64,000 nucleotides of DNA from Vibrio rhizosphaerae (GTDB lineage Bacteria; Pseudomonadota; Gammaproteobacteria; Enterobacterales; Vibrionaceae): positions 2,790,001 to 2,854,000 of the forward strand of contig NZ_AP024903.1 of NCBI RefSeq assembly GCF_024347095.1, written 5' to 3'. The position numbers were made by a program, and so were the translations under genes. Shown here piece after piece: positions 58,421-64,000 of this stretch (positions are counted from its first letter, which is position 1; the number at the start of each line of letters is the position of its first letter). The notes beneath the pieces are model-generated. The model saw nothing but the letters and a program-made list of their open reading frames with translations, made no database searches and was not told the DNA's origin.

Positions 58421-58450
58421 AAACGGGGGCATCGTTTGATGCCCCCGGAA
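58421..58450 (-). terminator. Terminator after the LTA-synthase-like gene
   Basis: CGGGGGCATC and GATGCCCCCG form a perfect 10-bp stem with a 4-nt loop, followed on the minus strand by TTTC, 11 bp past the stop. Confidence 0.85.
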
Positions 58451-58457
58451 CAATCAG

Positions 58458-60425
58458 CTAGTGCTGAGATTCATGGTAATCATCTTGCGCCTGATAATAA
58501 TTATCCTGAAAGGCCAGACTTCCCCACATGGCGTAAGCGTGCGCTCTCTCGACGATAGAATCGGCAACCGGATGGTCGGTTAAGGTATCGTGTTTCGGAT
58601 CATACTGATAAGTGGTAATCCCCTGCTCGGGACGAATCACCACCACTTGATTGTCGGCCGTCATCCACCCAAAGTTCTTATCCCGTTGCATCAACGCCCG
58701 CTGCTTACCGACCGGAACTGTTTTGGTCATATCATTGCCGACCATCGGATTGACGCTAGTGATCCCAGCCAGAGAGAGTAGCGTTGGTGGCAGATCAATC
58801 TGACTGACCAAACGATCATCGAGTCTGTGTTCAATACCGCCGCCAAAGATGATCGCCGGAATTTTAAAGTGACCAATCGGCACTGGTAAGTTACCACTGG
58901 TACGAGCGTCATGGTCAGCAACCGCCACAAAGATCGTATCATTCCAGTACGGAGACTGCTTCGCCTTCTTCACAAATTGACCTAAGGCATAATCGGCATA
59001 TTTGACGGCATTTTCCTGCGTGTTTTTCGGCTGGTTATACAGTTCGAACGGGCTATCCGGAAACTCATACGGCGTGTGATTGGATGAAGAAAAAACTAAG
59101 CTAAAGAAAGGCTTTCCCTGCGCATCCAGTTGAGTAAACTGCTCATCTGCTTTTTTGTACAAGTCGGTATCGGAAGCGCCCCATGAGCCCACAAATTCAG
59201 GTGACTTAAAGGTTGGAAAATCTTGCATATCCACAAAGCCATTACCGAGGAAAAAGCTCTTCATATTGTCAAAATGGCTCTCTCCACCGTAAATAAACTG
59301 AGTATGATAGCCTCGCTTTTTCAGCAAATCGGCAATGGTAAAAAAGTTGGTCTGACTCTTACCCAGTTTCACGACAGCACGCGCCGGTGTGGGTGTAAAT
59401 CCGGTTGTCACGGCTTCGATCCCACGAACCGAACGGGTTCCCGTGGCATACATCCGGGTAAAAGCCCAGCCTTCATCGATTAAGCGATCGATATTCGGCG
59501 AAGCATTAATTCCCCCGAGACGACTGACAAATTGCGCACCATGACTCTCTAATAACAAAATCACAATATTCTTTGGTTTGCCCTGATATTGCGCCTGATG
59601 ACGAGCCAGTGTTGGTCTGTCGCCCGGTACAAAATCTTGAGGCTCAACATTCATCGAGGCTTTCACCTCTTCGATAATTTTGTCTTTGGCCATCTTCGGA
59701 TAAAACTGAAATGCACTCGCTTCGGAGCCCATCTGTTTCGCAGCAAAGATCACCGAATAAGAAGAGTTTAAAGCGAAATCATTCATCAATGGATCACTGG
59801 AAAACGCCACCATCGCCGGGTTCATCGGACGATGTTCAAAACTCGATCTCGCGCCCATCACACCCAATGCAACCACAGCAACAGCAATCACCGGACGCCA
59901 ATACCAACGCGGGAAAACAAGGCCAGTCACCAATTTTTTCGACCAGCGCCAGCCGATAAAAATCGTCAGTACTGATGTAATCAGACCAATCAACAGCTCC
60001 AGTTTATAGCCGCTCCACAGCATGCCGAACACTTCTTTCGGATAGATCAGATACTCGATGAATAAACGGTTAGGCCGTAAGTCATATTCCTGAATAAACG
60101 GCACCGTTGCGACTTCCATATACACAACTAACCATAATCCGGCAGTCAGCCAGAGACGCAGAATCATATGCCAGCAACGTCCAATCAGATGATCACCTGA
60201 AAAAAGAGCAGAAAGAAGTGCAGGTAAGACCAACAAGTAACAAACGGACGACACATCAACCCGTAAACCGCCCAAGAAAATATTTCCCCATCCCTGAACA
60301 TCATTCACACGGTCAATCTGCCATAATGACAGCCCCAGACGAGAAATCGTAAAAAGAACAATAAAAACAACCGCAGCACTCACAACCGGATACAACGGCC
60401 CCAGCAAAACTTTTACTTTATTCAA
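58458..60425 (-). CDS. LTA-synthase-like membrane sulfatase-fold transferase
   Basis: About 655 residues. Five N-terminal membrane segments (about 1-190) are followed by a periplasmic alkaline-phosphatase-fold domain with the metal site ILLLESHGAQF, nucleophile Thr in TGTRSVRGIEAV, and SSSNHTPYEFP and VADHDARTSG histidines. The family transfers phosphoglycerol or phosphoethanolamine-type groups to lipids or glycans; the substrate here is unknown. No ATG start is available. TTG at 60425 with GAGGGA at 7 nt is best, and TTG at 60467 is an alternative. Confidence 0.85.
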   Translation of the reverse strand: MNKVKVLLGPLYPVVSAAVVFIVLFTISRLGLSLWQIDRVNDVQGWGNIFLGGLRVDVSSVCYLLVLPALLSALFSGDHLIGRCWHMILRLWLTAGLWLVVYMEVATVPFIQEYDLRPNRLFIEYLIYPKEVFGMLWSGYKLELLIGLITSVLTIFIGWRWSKKLVTGLVFPRWYWRPVIAVAVVALGVMGARSSFEHRPMNPAMVAFSSDPLMNDFALNSSYSVIFAAKQMGSEASAFQFYPKMAKDKIIEEVKASMNVEPQDFVPGDRPTLARHQAQYQGKPKNIVILLLESHGAQFVSRLGGINASPNIDRLIDEGWAFTRMYATGTRSVRGIEAVTTGFTPTPARAVVKLGKSQTNFFTIADLLKKRGYHTQFIYGGESHFDNMKSFFLGNGFVDMQDFPTFKSPEFVGSWGASDTDLYKKADEQFTQLDAQGKPFFSLVFSSSNHTPYEFPDSPFELYNQPKNTQENAVKYADYALGQFVKKAKQSPYWNDTIFVAVADHDARTSGNLPVPIGHFKIPAIIFGGGIEHRLDDRLVSQIDLPPTLLSLAGITSVNPMVGNDMTKTVPVGKQRALMQRDKNFGWMTADNQVVVIRPEQGITTYQYDPKHDTLTDHPVADSIVERAHAYAMWGSLAFQDNYYQAQDDYHESQH

Positions 60426-60906
60426 TGTCCATTCCCTCAAAGATATACGAATGTTCTCCTCTGACAAAAATGGCCGTCAAGCATCATTTCCGGATCAGAA
60501 TCCAACACCTTGTCGTCATTCGACCAACAAATCTTAAATAAATTCAGATAAATCACATATATAAAACCAAACCCATATCCATTTCAGAGCAACATAGGCT
60601 GGGCAAAATAAGCTACACACGGCCGTTCAAAACATATATTGAATGAGGCAGCTAATCCCTAAATATAGAAAAGCTTACCTAAAAGACAAAGACCTAATCG
60701 ATTTATAAGACCGATTCTCGCAGTAGCATCACACAGGCAGGCGCACTGAGATCTGAGCTGCAAATGCCCGATGTCTGACGTCGGGCATTTGCAACAAGAC
60801 CGTCATCAGAACGTCACCGGTATGACATGAAAGCCTCATAAAACTGAAGCGCATCTGCAACAAAACCACCCTAGCATGGGGATCATCATCATGATTCGAG
60901 GTTGAT
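60426..60906. other. Divergent intergenic region (481 bp)
   Basis: No gene seen. It contains a 13-bp-stem hairpin at 60759-60793 and presumably promoters for the sulfatase-fold gene and the olsF-like gene. Confidence 0.5.
60759..60793. other. Strong hairpin upstream of the olsF-like gene
   Basis: TGCAAATGCCCGA and TCGGGCATTTGCA pair perfectly (13 bp) around a 9-nt loop, about 115 bp before the start. No T-run. It may be a leader structure or a dyad operator. Confidence 0.6.
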
Positions 60907-62664
60907 ATGATAGCGAACAGTCCTTTTAAGCTCCCCAAGAAGACACCATTTGGTGTCGGTGAACACATTGCGGAATGGGCAACAGGCTTGACGCAGTTAG
61001 ATAAGTTCTATGCGCAACGTCCGGCAAACTGCGATACCCAAACCTTTTTAAGATTCACGCTGGAAATTCTGGGTATCGATTATCGGGTGATTAAAGGTGC
61101 CTTAAATCATATCCCCGCGTCTGGCCCGACGGTCGTGGTCGCTAACCATCCACTCGGATGTGTTGAGGGCGTCATTCTGGCTGAAATGCTGTTGCAAATT
61201 CGTTCTGATGTACAAATTCTCGCTAATCACTATCTGAAAACCGTTCCCGAGTTGGATTCACTGTTTATCGGGGTCGATGTCTTCAATACCAATCAGGCAC
61301 AACAGGCAAATCTGAAGGCCATGCGCACAGCGCATCGTCATCTGGAACAGGGTGGCTTACTGTTGATTTTCCCTGCCGGGGAAGTGTCTCATCTGGTCGA
61401 TATTAAACAACAACGGCTACAGGACAAAGCGTGGAGCACGTCTGTCAGCCGCTTAATTAAAAAACACCACGCAACGTCAGTGCCTATCTTTATTAACGGG
61501 CAAAACTCCAAGCGTTTCTATATGGCAGGCAAAATTCACCCGCTGTTGAGAACGCTGATGCTCGGGCGCGAACTCCTCAATAAAAAATCCCGCGCCATCG
61601 AGATCGCGATCGGTCAGCCGATTCAGTACAAAGAAATCACCCCACTGAACGACGAGCAGTTAGTCAATTACTTGCGTTTCAATACATATCTGCTCGATCC
61701 GGCGACACAAAAACAGCGTAATAAGCAAGATGGTGATCTCACTCTGCCTCCCGTTGCGCCACGTTTACCGCTTGATGACCTGAAAAGTGATTTGGCCCGG
61801 TTATCCGCTGAAGAACATCTCTTGCAATATAATGAGTTTGATGTGTATTGCGCCAAAGCAGCGTCAATTCCCTGCATCATGCACGAAATCGGTCGCATCC
61901 GGGAAATCAATTTCCGTCACGTTGGTGAAGGAACGGGGCTGGCACTGGATATCGATAAGTTCGATCGGCATTACTTCCATCTGTTTATCTGGGATCGGGA
62001 AGCTGATGAACTGGTCGGCGCCTATCGATTAGGTCTGGTCGATGAACTGATGGCGGAACATGGTCTTGCCGGGCTGTATTCCAGTACTTTGTTCAACTAC
62101 GACCCTCAATTTATCCATCAGATGGGTAAATCCATTGAAATGGGCCGTTCAGTAGTGGCACAGCCTTATCAGAAAAGTATGGCATCCCTGTTACTGCTCT
62201 GGAAAGGGATCGCCACATTCGTGACCCGTCGTCCACAGTATACCCATCTGTTTGGTCCGGTCAGTATCAGTAATGAATATAGTGATGACGCCCGCCAGTT
62301 ACTGGCACAAACCATGACTTTAAATTACTACGACCCGGAACAGGCACAGTTGGTTAAACCGACCAACCCACTGCCGACGCACAAAAATCATGACTGGAAT
62401 ATTCATCTGCTCAGTGCACTGGCTGACTTACAACTCTTGTCTAAAGTCATTGCCCGGATTGACGAAGGAAAAGGCGTACCGGTTCTGTTACGTCAATACT
62501 TAGGCCTGAACGGTAAGTTCGCCTGCTTCAATGTTGACCCTGACTTTCATGATTCACTGGACGGCCTGATTGTGGTTGATCTCCGTCAGGTTTCAGAAAA
62601 AACCTTAACCCGCTATATGGGCAGCGCACCCGCTCAAGCCTATCTGGCGTATCACGCCAAATAA
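60907..62664 (+). CDS. olsF: Bifunctional acyltransferase, OlsF-type ornithine lipid synthase
   Basis: 585 residues with two domains. The N-terminal PlsC-like acyltransferase (about 60-280) has VVVANHPLGCVEGV and LLIFPAGEVSH. The C-terminal GNAT-type OlsB-like domain (about 300-480) has EFDVYCAKAASIPCIMHEIGRIREINFR and GLYSSTLFNYDPQF. Fused OlsF proteins N-acylate ornithine and then O-acylate the product to form ornithine lipids. The position matches V. cholerae VC0489 beside the VSP-II site. The acidic residue in the acyltransferase motif is Glu, where Asp is usual. Confidence 0.85.
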   Translation: MIANSPFKLPKKTPFGVGEHIAEWATGLTQLDKFYAQRPANCDTQTFLRFTLEILGIDYRVIKGALNHIPASGPTVVVANHPLGCVEGVILAEMLLQIRSDVQILANHYLKTVPELDSLFIGVDVFNTNQAQQANLKAMRTAHRHLEQGGLLLIFPAGEVSHLVDIKQQRLQDKAWSTSVSRLIKKHHATSVPIFINGQNSKRFYMAGKIHPLLRTLMLGRELLNKKSRAIEIAIGQPIQYKEITPLNDEQLVNYLRFNTYLLDPATQKQRNKQDGDLTLPPVAPRLPLDDLKSDLARLSAEEHLLQYNEFDVYCAKAASIPCIMHEIGRIREINFRHVGEGTGLALDIDKFDRHYFHLFIWDREADELVGAYRLGLVDELMAEHGLAGLYSSTLFNYDPQFIHQMGKSIEMGRSVVAQPYQKSMASLLLLWKGIATFVTRRPQYTHLFGPVSISNEYSDDARQLLAQTMTLNYYDPEQAQLVKPTNPLPTHKNHDWNIHLLSALADLQLLSKVIARIDEGKGVPVLLRQYLGLNGKFACFNVDPDFHDSLDGLIVVDLRQVSEKTLTRYMGSAPAQAYLAYHAK

Positions 62665-62685
62665 AACAGGATCACATTCCCGGAG

Positions 62686-63168
62686 TCAGTCCGTCTCCGG
62701 GGATGGCCCTTCAGACCTATTCTCATCATACTCGATACAGATACTTTCCCCCGCTGACTCCGAAAACTGCAGCGACATTTTGATCGGAGTATTGTGAGAC
62801 CACCAGCGCGATTTTTTGGATAAAGTCACCTGTGGCGCAGACTTGGTGGTGTCCTGTTGCCCGCGTTGTTCAAGGTAAGCATTTAACTCAAGAGACAGAC
62901 GTTCTATTTTGAAAAAACGACACGGACACAACATATATAACGGAATCCATTGAATCTGATAACGAATTCCTTCATCCGTGATACAGGGCATTTTTATTCC
63001 CACAGGCTTGGCCGTCATGAGCGCGTCGTCACCGACGGAAAAATAATCCTGAAGCGGTGAATATTTTTCATCTTCCGCACGCGCCTTGGCCCGGAGCATG
63101 TCTCGCATCAGCCATTCCGCCAGAGTGCCGGGAGATTGGGATTTCGCCTTCATCGACTTTACTTTCAT
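62686..63168 (-). CDS. Hypothetical protein, possible divergent DUF2589 member
   Basis: 160 residues, no signal or membrane segment. The segment IQWIPLYMLCPCRFFKIERLSLELNAYLEQ lines up by eye with the DUF2589 core of the gene at 63571-64000 (SIPLLTLLPLNALAVDDVSIEFNMEV). The N-terminal helix PGTLAEWLMRDMLRAKARAEDEKY is also compatible with that family. RBS AAGG lies 8 nt before the ATG. It is last of three minus-strand genes and convergent with olsF, 21 bp away. The function is unknown. Confidence 0.65.
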   Translation of the reverse strand: MKVKSMKAKSQSPGTLAEWLMRDMLRAKARAEDEKYSPLQDYFSVGDDALMTAKPVGIKMPCITDEGIRYQIQWIPLYMLCPCRFFKIERLSLELNAYLEQRGQQDTTKSAPQVTLSKKSRWWSHNTPIKMSLQFSESAGESICIEYDENRSEGPSPETD

Positions 63169-63188
63169 CGCTCACACCTTGATCCCGG

Positions 63189-63431
63189 TTAGCCACGATT
63201 GATTTTCGGCCGTTCACCTTCGGCTTTCAGCCCGTTAGTCACCATTTGATACTGACGATACTGTGCCAGCCCCTGACGATAGACAGGGTAACTACTGATC
63301 GATAGTGCCACTGAGCTATGGCAAACCGGACACGAAAAATGCGCACCGGATAACAGCAGTTCCGGTTCAATGTAGATGATGCTCTTCTTACCGTTTTCAA
63401 GGCAAGTCGGACAAGGCAATTGCGTATTCAT
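63189..63431 (-). CDS. Small zinc-ribbon protein
   Basis: 80 residues with two CxxC knuckles (CPTC at residues 7-10, CPVC near 34-37), predicting one bound zinc. A Tyr/Gln-rich C-terminus follows (YPVYRQGLAQYRQYQM). The ATG at 63431 follows GAGGGATCGTT; an in-frame start at 63482 would add 17 residues. It lies 20 bp upstream of the 160-residue gene and 139 bp after the DUF2589 gene, suggesting a co-transcribed module of unknown role. Confidence 0.7.
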   Translation of the reverse strand: MNTQLPCPTCLENGKKSIIYIEPELLLSGAHFSCPVCHSSVALSISSYPVYRQGLAQYRQYQMVTNGLKAEGERPKINRG

Positions 63432-63462
63432 AACGATCCCTCTGAATATCCTTGGTATGTTT

Positions 63463-63482
63463 TCTGTACATTCTCTGTACAT
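63463..63482. repeat. Tandem TCTGTACAT repeats
   Basis: TCTGTACAT occurs at 63463-63471 and 63474-63482, with a period of 11 bp. Each contains the palindrome TGTACA. The spacing of one helical turn, about 40 bp upstream of the zinc-ribbon ATG, would suit an operator. Confidence 0.45.
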
Positions 63483-63570
63483 GACAGGGAAGAGAAAAAG
63501 AAATCTGATTGAGCAAAAAGGGCCAGCTCCAGGGCATAGACTAGAAGGCTGGCCAAGTGAGGTTTGGTCA

Positions 63571-64000
63571 TCACGACGGTGATGATTCTCCGTTTTGGGT
63601 GATCATAATCGGCGAAATATTGTCGGTATAAGCCTTAATGATCACGCCCACGCCTTCAGGCAACGGCAATTGACCGGCATGAACCTTGACGTCATAACTC
63701 GCTTTATTACTCTTTTCATACTTTTCCGTATTACTGTTGCTCTTTTCAGAAGATTTCGACACGCTGCCACTCACACTGGCGGAGAAAGGGCCGTAGCCAA
63801 TCTTCGCTTCAAAACTCCCCTGAGCGCTCATGCTCTCTTTTTCTTGCTGGCTTTGTTCATTCGAGAAGCTTGATTTCACTTCCATATTAAATTCAATACT
63901 GACGTCATCTACAGCCAGTGCATTGAGAGGTAACAGGGTCAGTAGCGGAATCGAAATCGATGATTCGGCGGTATCCGTACTGACGGTCGATTTCCCTTCA
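63571..64000 (-). CDS. DUF2589 domain protein, C-terminal part (runs off right edge)
   Basis: 143 codons are visible, open to the right edge; the N-terminus is missing. The reading frame includes SISIPLLTLLPLNALAVDDV followed by SIEFNMEVKSS, a Ser-rich low-complexity stretch (FSASVSGSVSKSSEKSNSN), YDVKVHAGQLPLPEGVGVIIKAY and an end in NGESSPS. This pattern fits the DUF2589 family, whose function is not established as far as I know. It heads a minus-strand cluster with the zinc-ribbon gene and a likely paralogue. Confidence 0.72.
   Translation of the reverse strand, partial: EGKSTVSTDTAESSISIPLLTLLPLNALAVDDVSIEFNMEVKSSFSNEQSQQEKESMSAQGSFEAKIGYGPFSASVSGSVSKSSEKSNSNTEKYEKSNKASYDVKVHAGQLPLPEGVGVIIKAYTDNISPIMITQNGESSPS

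Noticed and set aside
1..64000. CRISPR arrays, insertion sequences, prophage or defence systems
   Set aside because: No regularly spaced repeats, transposase, integrase or known defence gene was found in the window.

Overview
The window is a chromosomal segment of a gammaproteobacterium, almost certainly a Vibrio. The evidence is the gene order oadA-oadG / tRNA-Ser and tRNA-Arg array / csrA / aspartate kinase / alaS / recX / recA / pncC, then mutS, rpoS-nlpD-pcm-surE-truD-ispF-ispD-ftsB, tsaD, rpsU-yqeY-dnaG-rpoD, a tRNA with CAT anticodon, and finally an OlsF-type ornithine lipid synthase. As I recall it, this matches the V. cholerae VC0489-VC0551 neighbourhood. No species is assigned. No insertion sequence, integrase, CRISPR array or rRNA operon was seen.

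Layout: (1) 1-9.0 kb, housekeeping genes on the minus strand, including six tRNA genes and SOS-controlled recA. (2) 9.1-28.7 kb, a pectin/polygalacturonate catabolic block between pncC and mutS. It holds the repressor kdgR, kduD, kdgF, an RpiB/LacAB-type isomerase (DhuI-like), kdgK, eda, the importer togMNAB with the cytoplasmic PL2 lyase pelW and a MATE transporter, the porin kdgM, a lipoprotein PL9 lyase (PelX-like), a sodium/solute symporter and the PL22 oligogalacturonate lyase ogl. (3) 29-38.2 kb, mutS to rpoS with accessory genes between: a divergent histidine kinase and REC-DUF3369-HD-GYP pair, the FAD urate hydroxylase hpxO, and a secreted PL3 pectate lyase. (4) 38.2-53.9 kb, conserved core genes. 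(5) 53.9-64 kb, an accessory stretch after tRNA-CAT. It contains a DUF2789 gene, a secreted CBM13-PL9 pectate lyase, small unknown genes, an LTA-synthase-like sulfatase-fold membrane enzyme, the olsF-like gene, and the start of a DUF2589/zinc-ribbon cluster that leaves the right edge.

How the genes work together: secreted PL3 and CBM13-PL9 lyases would cut polygalacturonate. KdgM passes oligogalacturonides through the outer membrane, and the lipoprotein PL9 lyase trims them in the periplasm. TogMNAB and the symporter import short products. PelW and Ogl reduce them to unsaturated monomer, KdgF opens the ring, the DhuI-like isomerase and KduD make KDG, and KdgK plus Eda give pyruvate and glyceraldehyde-3-phosphate. 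KdgR-type operators, recognised by eye against a consensus near AATGAAACANYGTTTCATT, lie upstream of kduD, kdgK, togM/kdgM, the symporter, the unlinked PL3 gene and the unlinked CBM13-PL9 gene. The dispersed lyases therefore appear to belong to one regulon. All family assignments come from reading the sequence, without database searches.
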